Shown here one piece after another: positions 1 to 10,524 of a stretch of 64,000 nt of DNA (positions are counted from its first letter, which is position 1; every line of letters begins with the position of its first letter). The translations under genes were made by a program, and so were the position numbers. The stretch spans positions 1 to 64,000 of the forward strand of contig JANXVH010000002.1 of NCBI GenBank assembly GCA_025351765.1, given 5' to 3'. The notes under the pieces were generated by a model. It was not told the origin of the DNA. It ran no database searches and saw only the letters and a program-made list of their open reading frames with translations. The stretch is from Pedobacter sp. (GTDB lineage Bacteria > Bacteroidota > Bacteroidia > Sphingobacteriales > Sphingobacteriaceae).

Positions 1-64
1 AAATCAACCAACACAATACCTTGCAAATGAAAAACTAACGCTTATCTTTACCCTATCGAACGTT

Positions 65-928
65 CTTTATGGCACCGAAAAAGTGCAAAACGGAAAACAG
101 CCAAAAACGTAAAAACTTTATGGTAGCCAATACGATTATGGAGCAAGGTTCTATGACCCGACAATTGCAAGATGGACTACCGTGGATCCTATGGCGGAGA
201 AATCAAAAAGATGGAGTCCCTATGTGTATGTTAATGATAACCCTATTCGTTTTATCGATCCAGATGGAATGGAAACAGACGAACCTCACCCCCAATTAGA
301 TTTTGCTGTTAAGCAAACTCAAATAACAGCATCTAGCGATGGGAACAATAAAAATATCACAGTATTAACTAGCACAACTACACTAACAGGAACTCAGAGT
401 GCCACAATGCAAGATGATGGCACATTAACTCAAAATACAAGTGAAAATGTGTATACTTACACAACTACACAAACGGTGAAAATGGACGGAAACGGGAAAG
501 TTATAAGTGCTACCCAAACAGAATCTACAAAAATTACGTCACCAGACGGGAAAGTGCTTTCTGATAAACCAACAAGCAGCGTTTCGGGTACATATGCTAA
601 TGGTGCTATTAATACTAATAATGGAGATCCGGCAATTAAATTGAGTAAGGAGTTTAACAGCATAATAAAAGAGGCCGCCAATTATACTCTACATAATGAT
701 ATATCTTATACCCAACACCTGTACGAAGAAAATAGTAGTGGAATGAAGAATTTATTTTCTTTTATAACCATTCCTGTTAATGCATCAGCAAGTTGGCTAA
801 TGGGAAAAGGATTTAATGCAGCACTTGATTCCCAAGCAAAAACTAATGTACCAATAAAAGTAAAGCCAAATTCCCACGAAGCATATATCCTAGGAGCTAA
901 GGTAAAACAGTGGGAGGATGAACCCTAA
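65..928 (+). pseudogene. Rhs-family C-terminal fragment (end of Rhs core plus variable C-terminal domain), no intact N-terminus
   Basis: In-frame translation [69 protein letters not shown] shows the [18 protein letters not shown]....SPY.Y..NNPI.F.DPDG Rhs core ending. There is a TAA at 110-112 in the same frame. The variable C-terminus runs to 928. Confidence 0.8.
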
Positions 929-1394
929 ATCATATTTTATGAAAGTTTTTTTTAATTTAACGTATATTTTGTTCGTATTGGCCTTATCATCACTGATAGG
1001 GGGATGTGGGAAGGTGCAAAATCCAGATGATGGTTTAAAATTTAGGCTGGAGTTGAAGGATTTGTCCAAATCTCAGTTAAAACATTTCAATTACAACGAA
1101 CTTTTTAAAAACAGTGGAGCATATGCCCGCCACTATGGTGATACGATCATAGTTTATGATTATTCTAAAGGATCTTTTACAACAAGGCATGCAATTTTCA
1201 AATATACAGGAGAAACAACTGTTCCTGAATATCAGAAACTATTTAAAAAAATGGGATTTGCTATTATAAAGGCTCCCATTGCCAATAGCGATGATGGGTA
1301 TGTTGTAAAGGATTTAAAATATAAAAAGCAATATTATGTAAAGTTGTCTAAACAGGGAGGACTAGATTTTACATATCCTGAGAAATTTAAGTAA
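918..1394 (+). CDS. putative lipoprotein, candidate immunity or partner protein of the Rhs C-terminal domain
   Basis: N-terminal hydrophobic segment followed by LIGGCGK (lipobox-like). Overlaps the end of the Rhs fragment. Confidence 0.55.
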   Translation: MNPKSYFMKVFFNLTYILFVLALSSLIGGCGKVQNPDDGLKFRLELKDLSKSQLKHFNYNELFKNSGAYARHYGDTIIVYDYSKGSFTTRHAIFKYTGETTVPEYQKLFKKMGFAIIKAPIANSDDGYVVKDLKYKKQYYVKLSKQGGLDFTYPEKFK

Positions 1395-1698
1395 AGTTGA
1401 ATTTAGTAGATTGTTAGTTAATAAGGTTTAGCTGATTGGGGTTGAAAAGTTTATGGTAATAATTACCCCAGAAAATATTACATGCAAAAAAAAGAAAATT
1501 AATTATGGTATCGTTTTGTTTGTTAATTTAAGTTTAGGAGATCTGTTTCGTTAAAAAAACAGAAGTGTATAATAATGCGTCAAACGAACGATCTCCGTTA
1601 ATAGACCAGACCTATTACAAACGATGGACGTGCGGACTGGATGTCATACTCATTTACCCCGTTTAACAAATCCAGATGGACCAGTTGAATATTAACAA

Positions 1699-2262
1699 AT
1701 GAAAGCACATTATTATATATTAATTATTCTTGTATTCCTGGGTGGAAGTCGTTTGTCCAGCAAGAATATAATGGTTGCAAAAGGGGATCAAAATGATGCC
1801 GTCCAAAATGCAATTTCAGATTACCTGCATACCGAGAATCTGAGTAAAAAGGACGGTGTATTTTCTATCTCTATTGTTAATATCGATAACAAAACGATAG
1901 GGATAACCATACTCGGTTTGAGTAGGAAATTGCTTCCAACAACTAAGGATAAGATCGGCACCAATAATCCCGGTTTTCCCACCAGGCATCTTGAACGAGA
2001 CGTCAAACTTTTTTATTGGCATGATTCTATGTATGCAATTACAAGTGAATTAATTGCAGCTTTATCTAAATATCACTGTATAGATTCATTAAATGTGAAT
2101 GGCTTTAAAGGCATACCTGGTGCTGTGGCAGGTGATTCAAAAAAAGCAGTCGACTATTACTTCTGTAAATGTAATTTAAAAGAATATAAAAAAGTTGCTA
2201 CTACAGTTGCGATGGGTTATTATAAGCCACCTAAATTAAAGTGCAGTTGTAATTCAAATTAA
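1699..2262 (+). CDS. hypothetical secreted protein (FYWHDS...KPPKLKCSCNSN)
   Basis: ORF with a signal-peptide-like N-terminus. A degraded paralogue lies at 3465-3725. Confidence 0.6.
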   Translation: MKAHYYILIILVFLGGSRLSSKNIMVAKGDQNDAVQNAISDYLHTENLSKKDGVFSISIVNIDNKTIGITILGLSRKLLPTTKDKIGTNNPGFPTRHLERDVKLFYWHDSMYAITSELIAALSKYHCIDSLNVNGFKGIPGAVAGDSKKAVDYYFCKCNLKEYKKVATTVAMGYYKPPKLKCSCNSN

Positions 2263-2405
2263 ATGATTTCCCTGCTACAGCAGGCGCAATGTTCTTTAAG
2301 TTAAGATATTAAACATCTGATTGACAATTTTTAGTAAGGTAATTGCTCTGGAACTTAAGATGAAGTTCTTCTTATTTCAATTGGTCCAACAAAACTACGT
2401 TAATG

Positions 2406-2896
2406 ATGAAATATATTATTTCTCTAATCTTAAGTTTTTGTGTGTTTGGTAGCTGTGCTCAAACTATTGTTTCAGCTAACCACGTCAAAGGGAAGAGATT
2501 CGGAGGGTTTATTTTTTCTAAATATTATCCTTCTATATTTATTCATTGGGAAGATTTGAAAGATCGATTTACCTCGACAGATTCAGATGTTATGGCAGCA
2601 GAGGCTATCATTGATGAAAAGATAACAAAAGAAAATATGCCATCTAAAAATCAAGTTTATGGTTGTCCTATAATTGAGAAATACTTGAATATACAAGACA
2701 ATATTTCGGTTACATCAATACAAATGGAGATCGCATAATATGGGTAAATTTTATTGGTGGAAAAAAACGAAAAGGTCTTGAGCAATTAAGTAAAGACCTG
2801 ATGGTGGTTTTAGACGGATGTAGCTATTATTGGAATGTTAAAGTAAATTTGAGGAAACATGAATTATATGATTTATTCATTAATGAATCTTCATAA
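2406..2896 (+). pseudogene. hypothetical secreted protein, frameshifted
   Basis: ORF 2403-2738 has a lipoprotein or signal N-terminus. Past about 2690 the alternative frame reads RQYFGYINTNGDRIIWVNFIGGKKRKGLEQLSKDLMVVLDGCSYYWNVKVNLRKHELYDLFINESS*, which looks like the natural continuation. Confidence 0.5.
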
Positions 2897-3464
2897 TTCT
2901 TAATCTCCGTTACCCAAATGTTTTTCGTTGGGCCGGAATGTTTATTCTAATCAAAATGGGACAGGATCTGTCTTTCAGGAAGGTATAAAACGGTATAACT
3001 TGTAAAAAACGGCATCTGGCCTTTTATGCAGGGCTTTTTAGATTTTGCGATAAAGTAACTTTTGAAATTTTTTAATTCTTTTAAGTGAATCTGTTTTAGA
3101 TCATTTATAAATCAGATACTTAATTATAACGTCAAATTTCTATATAAGCTTTAATTGCTCAACGGTAGTTTATCTTTCAGGATTACTTACCGAGCCGGAA
3201 ATTTTATAGCATAATAAACTAGGCCGCAAACAGGTAGTGTGTTCTTAAACTTGCTACTGGATTGTCTGCCTCAGGATCAGGGGAGGAAGGTGTGGGAGAT
3301 ATGGAGAAAACTTGACACGATATAAATATTTATTATTTGTCGCTATTTGTGAATGGCGTGATCATGCTTCTAATCTTGATAAATATGAAGATTACCAGAA
3401 GACCGATCGTCGTACGTAACGGCAATGATATTAGCCTTCATCATTTCCAAGTAGATATGTTGAG

Positions 3465-3725
3465 ATGAACGGTAAACTTTTCTATTGGCATGATAAAGAA
3501 ATACCTGCTACATCAGAAATAATTACTGTACTCAAAAAGTACAATTTTATAGACACTGCCATATTAAATGTTTATATCCTACCTTATGTAATTGGTGACG
3601 CTAAAAAAGGAGAGGATTATTATTTCTGTAAACGCCATATACAGTAATTTAAAAAAGTTTGAACTAGTAGGGCTATGGGGCGCTACCCACTTCCTAAATT
3701 AAAGTGCGGGTGTAATACAGATTAG
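3465..3725 (+). pseudogene. degenerate paralogue of the 1699-2262 gene
   Basis: The frame reads LFYWHDKEIPATSEIITVLKKYNFID...VIGDAKKGEDYYFCKRHIQ*FKKV*TSRAMGRYPLPKLKCGCNTD*, aligning with LFYWHDSMYAITSELIAALSKYHCID...VAGDSKKAVDYYFCKCNLKEYKKVATTVAMGYYKPPKLKCSCNSN* but with two in-frame stops. Confidence 0.8.
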
Positions 3726-4059
3726 ATGATTTTCCTGCTTTCCGGGGTAACCTCCGAGGATCAGCAAAGGTGCGTTTAAAAAACACATTAGATAAATCAA
3801 TTGCGAGGTATCATTTTAAAAATAATTTTCCAAATGTAGATCCGCTTGTTAAAGGGGACAATAGCTCACTATGTTTTTCTATCACCTAATAAGGACGCAT
3901 TACATCCTGGTGTTGATATGGAAAATTGGAATCAAAAAACTGTAAAATACTACGGCCCATTTTATAATGTAGGTGGCGGGGACGCAAAATCAGGTCCCAT
4001 GTATATTATGTTTTATAGCGTAACAAAGAAATAATTCTGAACTTTAATATAAACGTAAA

Positions 4060-4914
4060 ATGAAAATATTAAATAAAATATCATTCCTGTTGTCCATTAT
4101 ACTATTCATGTCCTATCAATCTGATGGTTATGCACAAAGTAAGCGCATAATTTATAAAAACTTGAGAGCCATAAAAAGAACGGATAATAGTTTTGTGACT
4201 TACAATGATTCAACAAGTGTAAGGGTTAAAGTGCCTTTAATGGTTCAAAAGAAAATTAACAGTTTTATTGCCAGGAGGAGCCTATTCAAAACTCATGATC
4301 TAATTCGTGAAAGACCTGTAATTTTTGAAGTACGTTACGATAAAAGTACATCTATTTATGTGGTTAAGTACACCTTTATGTTTACAATTTTTTACCAGTT
4401 CATTGGTTTCGACTCAAAATCCTCGACAATTACTGAAAACCCGCCTGCCATAATAGGGACATATATGGACAACAACGAAGAAGGTTTTGAAGCAGGAGAT
4501 CATTTAATCTCTGGTAAAATGATTGAATTCAAAGACGTAAATAATGACGGACGACTCGACGTTATTACACAAGAACGTGTTCATAATGGTACCGCTTATA
4601 ATGCAGCAGTAACACATATTTATTCGTTCGACAAGAAAATGAGATTTAACACGTATCTGTGTATAGAGTCGAAAATGATTTATGAACCTAATAATTGTGT
4701 AATTACTCGTGTTTTAAAAAATGACACTTTGGTTTGTAATATCGCTTGTAACAATAAAGCCAGTATTATTGGAACTGTTAAATTAGATTTGAAAAGAAAG
4801 AAAATCATTGCCAAAAAGGTTTTTCAAGCTGAATATAAAGATTTTCTCATAACCGGAGGCGGTGTTAAGGAAAGTGATTTTTTACTGAATGGGGATAATT
4901 TCATAATGAATTAA
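4060..4914 (+). CDS. hypothetical secreted protein with a DVNNDGRLDV (Ca-binding/VCBS-like) motif
   Basis: Signal peptide-like N-terminus and internal DVNNDGRLDV. Confidence 0.55.
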   Translation: MKILNKISFLLSIILFMSYQSDGYAQSKRIIYKNLRAIKRTDNSFVTYNDSTSVRVKVPLMVQKKINSFIARRSLFKTHDLIRERPVIFEVRYDKSTSIYVVKYTFMFTIFYQFIGFDSKSSTITENPPAIIGTYMDNNEEGFEAGDHLISGKMIEFKDVNNDGRLDVITQERVHNGTAYNAAVTHIYSFDKKMRFNTYLCIESKMIYEPNNCVITRVLKNDTLVCNIACNNKASIIGTVKLDLKRKKIIAKKVFQAEYKDFLITGGGVKESDFLLNGDNFIMN

Positions 4915-5241
4915 ATTATGTAATTGTAATATTCTTGAGCCACCAACAAGAAATGCGCCGGTCGATACCTTTAGTCGCTGATGATATGTTGAAGGTTGTA
5001 TGTTTTAAAAACAAGATTTTTGAATATGATTATAATCCAAATGAGGATACAAGAACGATACTTATCCCAAGAATAAGAATCGTTTACAAAAGGATCTACT
5101 ATTCAAAACTAGCAAGTCAAAGCTAGTCTGCTGTGGACATTAAATGTTGACGGGGTTGGGGTGTTCGTGTAAATATTTATTTGTTTTTGAAGGTCAGAGA
5201 AGGTATGCTGTATGTTCTTAATATAAAGCACGTCTTTTATT

Positions 5242-6390
5242 TTATTGAAAGCCACTACTCAGCTCAAACATAGGTAAATACATTGCAATCATAATCAAAC
5301 CTACGATCAACCCTAAAAAAAGCATGATAAAAGGCTCTATTAAGCTGCTTAACGCGGTTGTCTGATATTCTATTTCTTTCATAGATTGCTCTGCCAGTAC
5401 CTGGAAAAAATGATCAAGTTTATTGGTTTCCTCACCAACTTTAATCAACTGGATCATTTTTGCGGGGTAGATCTTGAACTGTTTCATGCTTTGGTTCAAA
5501 GAGTTTCCTTTGAGGATTTCTTCTTCTATGTTATATAGTGTCGTTTCTATCGGGTAATAGCCCAGCATTTGGCGGGCTAACGAAATGGATTGGATCAATG
5601 GGAGACGGGCGTTGATAAGCAGGCGCATGGCATTACAAAACCTGGCCATGTATATTTTTTTTACTAGATCGCCCACTACGGGAATTTTTATAATTAAGGA
5701 TGAAGATAGCTGTCTGAATCTTAGGGTTTTCCTGGTTCGCCAAAAAGTAACGACAATTATGAACGTTAAAATAAAGCCCGAAATCCAGTAATCTTCAACA
5801 ACTTTGGAAAACGAAATGATATATTGGGTGATCAAAGGCAACTGCCCCCCGAATTGCTTGAACACGTCTCCAAACATGGGTACGACGAATTTGAGCATAA
5901 AGAATATAGCACCAAAAGCTGTCATCAATACTATTGACGGATAGGTTAACGCCGATTGTATCTTTCGGCGTTGGTTCACCTTGTTTTTGTAATAGAGCGA
6001 GAGATCATGGAGCACCTCAATCAATTTGCCGCTTTCTTCGCCAATTTGAATGCTGAAAACTTCGTAAATGGAGAATTTACCGGACTTGTCAAGTGCTTTT
6101 GAAAAAGAACTGCCAGAAATAATATCTTCCTGAATTTGTTGAAGCAGTTCTTTGTCTTTTCTTTTTTCCTGAGAAGCGGTAACCAACTCCATACTGCTTT
6201 TTAAATTTACCCCTGCCTGTAAAAGAGAACCCAATTCGAGGTAAAAATATTCCTTTGTTTTATCGTTAAGCTCTTTTTTTCCGAGAGAAATATCCTTGTT
6301 TAGAAATTCAGTTAAGCCATTTTTATTATCCTTAGCTGCGCTTTCCTGGTTTGTTTTTTTTTCAAAACGGCTGATATCAATTGATGGCAT
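5242..6390 (-). CDS. type II secretion / type IV pilus assembly inner-membrane protein, GspF/PilC family
   Basis: Duplicated GspF domain: LGSLLQAGVNLKSSMELV, IQIGEESGKLIEVL, LLINARLPLIQSI, LIKVGEETNKLDHFF, TTALSSLIEPFIMLFLGLIVGLIMIAMYLPMF. Confidence 0.92.
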   Translation of the reverse strand: MPSIDISRFEKKTNQESAAKDNKNGLTEFLNKDISLGKKELNDKTKEYFYLELGSLLQAGVNLKSSMELVTASQEKRKDKELLQQIQEDIISGSSFSKALDKSGKFSIYEVFSIQIGEESGKLIEVLHDLSLYYKNKVNQRRKIQSALTYPSIVLMTAFGAIFFMLKFVVPMFGDVFKQFGGQLPLITQYIISFSKVVEDYWISGFILTFIIVVTFWRTRKTLRFRQLSSSLIIKIPVVGDLVKKIYMARFCNAMRLLINARLPLIQSISLARQMLGYYPIETTLYNIEEEILKGNSLNQSMKQFKIYPAKMIQLIKVGEETNKLDHFFQVLAEQSMKEIEYQTTALSSLIEPFIMLFLGLIVGLIMIAMYLPMFELSSGFQ

Positions 6391-6395
6391 AATTC

Positions 6396-6893
6396 TTATT
6401 TAAAAAGATTTTCGGCGCTGTAAAGTTTTTGGTATTGATAGTTAATGGTGTCATTTTTATAAACCAAAGACAGGTTTAGCTGATCGATCCTGTTTTCAGA
6501 AGCCGAAGAAGTGGTTTTATCAATCATCTCATTTCCTGCCAGCATTGTTGTGGATACGGTAGTCACTTTAAAAGTATCGGTAATGATGCTTTTACGCACG
6601 ATGTAAACCGGCGTAAATATATAATCAACGTGGTCTATATCTATTTGCAGCTCTATCCCAGACTGATTCCTGGTGATTGTCCGGGCCTTTAAAAAATCTT
6701 TTTTCAACAACTCATCCAGCCTGAGTAAGGTTACCATCTCGTCGTTTTTTGCAATAAAAGCACTATAGGAATGGTTAATAGCGAGGTAGGCAAAATAAGC
6801 GAACCCAATCAGTATGGCCGAGAGCATCATCCCGAGCATGGTTTCTAAAATGGTAAAAGCTTTTAATTTATGGCCGGGTGTCATTTTTACCAT
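6396..6893 (-). CDS. prepilin-type (GspJ-like) minor pseudopilin
   Basis: KLKAFTILETMLGMMLSAILIGFAYFAY is a prepilin-type N-terminal helix; position is next to GspF. Confidence 0.75.
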   Translation of the reverse strand: MVKMTPGHKLKAFTILETMLGMMLSAILIGFAYFAYLAINHSYSAFIAKNDEMVTLLRLDELLKKDFLKARTITRNQSGIELQIDIDHVDYIFTPVYIVRKSIITDTFKVTTVSTTMLAGNEMIDKTTSSASENRIDQLNLSLVYKNDTINYQYQKLYSAENLFK

Positions 6894-7245
6894 ATACCTT
6901 TTTTAATTCCATGATTTTTATACCGTTTTGGTCATAAACTGTTAAATGCAGTTGGAAAAGATTGTTCTCATTCTGGTAGGGTTCCGTCACCTCAGTTATC
7001 CGAAATTCTCCCTTAGTGAAAGTGGAGTTTAATTCTGGCTCCTTGGAAAATTGTGCTTGATTTAATATTTCTTCTATAGCAGCTTCAGCCCGTATTCTTT
7101 TAGCCGGGGAGGTAGATCGGGTCACATTGACAAAAATCACCATGCCGATGCCAAAGGAAGTTATCAAAATGATCATGGCAATAACCACTTCCATAATGGT
7201 AGATCCCTTTAGTTTATTATTGATCAATATTTTAATTCCAGCCAT
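6868..7245 (-). CDS. prepilin-type (GspI/H-like) pseudopilin
   Basis: KLKGSTIMEVVIAMIILITSFGIGMVIF N-terminal helix; overlaps both neighbouring genes. Confidence 0.75.
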   Translation of the reverse strand: MAGIKILINNKLKGSTIMEVVIAMIILITSFGIGMVIFVNVTRSTSPAKRIRAEAAIEEILNQAQFSKEPELNSTFTKGEFRITEVTEPYQNENNLFQLHLTVYDQNGIKIMELKKVYGKNDTRP

Positions 7246-8516
7246 TGCAATATTTTTTTTTGATGGCCGGAGGCCGGTAGTAAATTACTTGTCAGGTAGT
7301 TTTTAGACAAAGCGTCGGCATTTATACTAATGTTGATTAGGTAATTTTCAAATCTATTAAAGCCATGGAGGTACATAAACCTGGTGGCAAAGGTGCTTCC
7401 TGTAATATCAACGTGCAGTTGGTTTTGAAGAATGTTTTGCGCATATACCTGTCCTTTAATCTTTGTATTCTTTTCCAGGTTTATGATGGATGGGATTTCG
7501 CTGTTTTTCTTTTCATAGGTAAAAATAATGCCGTTAATAATACTGTTTTCGCCAATATTGATCTGTTGGGGATATGAGATTTTTTTCTGGCCGAATCGTA
7601 ATGTGCCGAAGCATGAGGGGTATTCAAAAAGGCAGTTTTTACCTATGCTGATAGAATCAGTTGCAAACAACTGACATTTACCTTGAAAACCACTTTTGAT
7701 TATAATGCATTTGGCAATAACGAGTACGTTTTTAAGGGAAACTGAGCTGTCAATAGTTACCTTATCTTCCGAGTAAAGGATAATGTTTCCGGTAAAGCTT
7801 TTTTTTGTTAACCATGAATTTGCCTTGTTTAATCGAATGAAAAGCAGACTGTCTCTGAAGGAGCGTTGTATTGTATCCGCAGATAACTGGAGAACCTCTT
7901 CATTATCGCGGTTATTAAAAAGTCTTTCCAGTATATTGAGCCTTTTCATATTTAAAGGAGGCAAATTCCTGTCGCTTTTTTTTTGTGTGCCGGATATTAT
8001 CTTTTCATTTCCGCTATAGGTCTCATTATCAATATAAACAGGTCTTATTCCTGCCTGTGGAATGTAAGCGTTGCCCTGTATTTTTGTTTTGCCGCTCACG
8101 GCCAGCGGGCGGTCTTCATCTGCAAGGTAAATGGCCACCTTCCTGATCGAGTCAATGGGGTAACCGGTCGAAAATACACTGAAAACCGTATCACGGTTTT
8201 TAAATGCTTCACCAATATGCACATCATAGAGGCCCCATGGAAAACTCCTGATCCTTACCGAATCTTCTCCGGCTTCAAATAAACTAAAGGTTTTGTTTAA
8301 ATTGAGGGCACTATCCTGCCCATAGGTTAAAATATTAATCGCAGATTCCAGGTTGTGGTGTAAATGGCTATATCTTTCCCTGACCAGGTAATGCGTTTTA
8401 TAAAGGGAAGCCGCCATGATCAGTGCTGAACAGATCAGAGCGATGACCAGCGCTATAACGATTACGATATAAAGGGCTGAGGCTTTAATCATTCTTTTTT
8501 TTCTTTTTGAAAACAT
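7224..8516 (-). CDS. large pseudopilin-associated protein (GspK/PilX-like position)
   Basis: Short cytoplasmic N-terminus, single TM helix (KASALYIVIVIALVIALICSALIMAAS) and a large exported domain. Embedded in the pseudopilin operon. Confidence 0.5.
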   Translation of the reverse strand: MFSKRKKRMIKASALYIVIVIALVIALICSALIMAASLYKTHYLVRERYSHLHHNLESAINILTYGQDSALNLNKTFSLFEAGEDSVRIRSFPWGLYDVHIGEAFKNRDTVFSVFSTGYPIDSIRKVAIYLADEDRPLAVSGKTKIQGNAYIPQAGIRPVYIDNETYSGNEKIISGTQKKSDRNLPPLNMKRLNILERLFNNRDNEEVLQLSADTIQRSFRDSLLFIRLNKANSWLTKKSFTGNIILYSEDKVTIDSSVSLKNVLVIAKCIIIKSGFQGKCQLFATDSISIGKNCLFEYPSCFGTLRFGQKKISYPQQINIGENSIINGIIFTYEKKNSEIPSIINLEKNTKIKGQVYAQNILQNQLHVDITGSTFATRFMYLHGFNRFENYLINISINADALSKNYLTSNLLPASGHQKKILQWLELKY

Positions 8517-9075
8517 TTATCCGCCTGAAAAAGGAACTCGTGTCGGTTGGGATAGGCTTTCCGTTTTTATATTTTACCTTCTTGATGGAATCTTTGCCAT
8601 GGTAATAGGTGATTACGCCTTCTAATGTCGTATCTCCCTTAAATCTGCCGGCTTGCTTGGGAGTTCCATTTGAATTAAAGTATAAAAACGCACCGCTTAA
8701 TATTCCTTTCTTCCAGGTCGTCAATTGGATCAATAGGCCTTTATCGTTCCATTCTTTAAATATGCCGTTTTTTAGACCTGCATTAAAATGTCCGGATTCA
8801 ATGAGATTATGATTAATGTTATATTTGAGATAATCCCCGTTCAGTAACTTGCCACTATAGCCGCCCATAAGGGTATGGATTTTTTCCGAGCTATACCAGT
8901 AATACCATAAGTTGATTTTTGGTGATGGGGCTGAGGTTAACGGCTGTATTTCTGCAACAATTGTTACACCTGAATCTACCAGCCTTATTTTGTGCAGGCC
9001 ATAGTCCGGCATTTTTTGGCCGTATGCAAAATAAGTAACTACAAGGAGTATTGCGGTAAAATATGTTCTCATCAA
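8485..9075 (-). CDS. MORN-repeat / YwqK-like secreted protein
   Basis: Repeats such as GKLLNGDYLKYNINHNLIESGHFNAGLKNGIFKEWNDKGLL...GAFLYFNSNGTPKQAGRFKG. Confidence 0.65.
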   Translation of the reverse strand: MMRTYFTAILLVVTYFAYGQKMPDYGLHKIRLVDSGVTIVAEIQPLTSAPSPKINLWYYWYSSEKIHTLMGGYSGKLLNGDYLKYNINHNLIESGHFNAGLKNGIFKEWNDKGLLIQLTTWKKGILSGAFLYFNSNGTPKQAGRFKGDTTLEGVITYYHGKDSIKKVKYKNGKPIPTDTSSFFRRINVFKKKKKND

Positions 9076-9563
9076 TTAACGGCATTAAGTTGGATAAATT
9101 TCGACTGTCCGTCATAGATGACTTTTACCGAATCTTTTAAACTTCGCACCAGTTTTACCCCTTGTACAGACTCTCCTACGTTCATGACTACTTCCTGGTT
9201 ATTGATTTTCATGATGGCTGTTAGTTTCTTTGTGGTGGCGCTTTTGATATAACCGGAATATCGGATAAAATCCCAGTTGGTTTTTGGTCTAATGGTATGT
9301 ATGATCAATTTAGAAATCGAGATAGGACGTTTGATAACGGAGTCGGTGCTTGCTGTTCGGGCGAAAGGGTCCCGGTAATTGAGTAATAATGGTATGGTAT
9401 CACGATGGAATGAAAAATCATCATAAACTTCCTTTCGTAAAGGCCTTTCTATAAAAACAGGTTTATCTTCACCTTTGAGGGCATTAACAACCCGATAGAT
9501 AATCATCCCCCATATAATTAGCATGCTGGCTCCCAAAATGTAGTTAAGTTGTTTCTTTTTCAT
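9072..9563 (-). CDS. GspC/PilP-like T2SS accessory protein
   Basis: One N-terminal TM helix; C-terminal YSGYIKS....LTAIMKINNQEVVMNVGESVQGVKLVRSLKDSVKVIYDG resembles the GspC homology region / PilP fold. Operon context. Confidence 0.5.
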   Translation of the reverse strand: MKKKQLNYILGASMLIIWGMIIYRVVNALKGEDKPVFIERPLRKEVYDDFSFHRDTIPLLLNYRDPFARTASTDSVIKRPISISKLIIHTIRPKTNWDFIRYSGYIKSATTKKLTAIMKINNQEVVMNVGESVQGVKLVRSLKDSVKVIYDGQSKFIQLNAVN

Positions 9564-9564
9564 T

Positions 9565-10524
9565 CTATTGAATGGTAAACTTTCTGGTCAGGCTTGCTTT
9601 GCCCTCAATTCCGGGAGCGTTTAAGGCGGATACTTTCCAATATATGGTTTCGCCTGTAATGCCTGCATTAAAGCTATAATTGTTCGAGTTTAACAATTTA
9701 GGAAAATCGGTATTGTATAAAGATGTTGAATCACTCTTATAAACATATAATTTAAAACTGGTAATACCGGTTATAGCGTTCCAGGTTAGCTCGCTAGGTA
9801 GTGTTATGGTACTGCCGTTGAGCGGTGAAATCAAACTGACCTGAGCTGGGGGAGGGATATTATAGGAGATATAGTTAATCGCCGACCATTTGGATTGTTC
9901 AGTTTCATTTTCCGCGCGGACCCGCCAGCCGTAAACCTGTGTTTGGCTAAAATTCAAATTTAGTTGGAGGGCTGGGGTAACTAGGTTAAGTACCAGGGCA
10001 TTTTCGTTAACAAAGTTATTGGTGTCTATTTCAATCCGGTATTTGGTGGCGCCGTACAGATTGTTCCATTTGAAAATAACAGATGTTTGACTGGTGGAAG
10101 TATTATTGGCAGGTGAAACGAGTGTTAAAATCTGGTTTGTTAAAGATGATGACTCAACGTTGAAACTTCTAGCCTTGGAATAGCCGGTTTGTGAACTGCC
10201 ATTCTCTGCACGTATGCGCCATTGGTAGCTACCAGGGTCAAGATTTGTTTCGAACTTGTTATTTTTTATCAAGGTATCCAATACAAGCATGCCAATGGAA
10301 TCGAAGCCTGGGGTAACTATTTGTAACCGGTAACTTAATGCATCTTCAACATCGTCCCACCAGAAGTTGACGTTGTATTTGATGCTTTGGTATTTGTCTG
10401 CAGGTGCCTGGAGCTGCACTTCTTTTTTTGCAATAGAAGGTTCTATGAATTCTTTGCAGGAAGAAAAGTCCGTAATGATGCAAAAAAAAACAGGTATGAT
10501 ATATAAAAGGGTTAGGTTTCTCAT
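9565..10524 (-). CDS. lipoprotein with fibronectin type III-like repeats
   Basis: Repeats of the type SYRLQIVTPGFDSIGMLVLDTLIKNNKFETNLDPGSYQWRIRAENG / YRIEIDTN...YGWRVRAENETEQSKWS. Confidence 0.65.
   Translation of the reverse strand: MRNLTLLYIIPVFFCIITDFSSCKEFIEPSIAKKEVQLQAPADKYQSIKYNVNFWWDDVEDALSYRLQIVTPGFDSIGMLVLDTLIKNNKFETNLDPGSYQWRIRAENGSSQTGYSKARSFNVESSSLTNQILTLVSPANNTSTSQTSVIFKWNNLYGATKYRIEIDTNNFVNENALVLNLVTPALQLNLNFSQTQVYGWRVRAENETEQSKWSAINYISYNIPPPAQVSLISPLNGSTITLPSELTWNAITGITSFKLYVYKSDSTSLYNTDFPKLLNSNNYSFNAGITGETIYWKVSALNAPGIEGKASLTRKFTIQ

Noticed and set aside
69-299. 76-aa ORF in the track
   Set aside because: Out of frame with the clear Rhs core reading frame in the same DNA.
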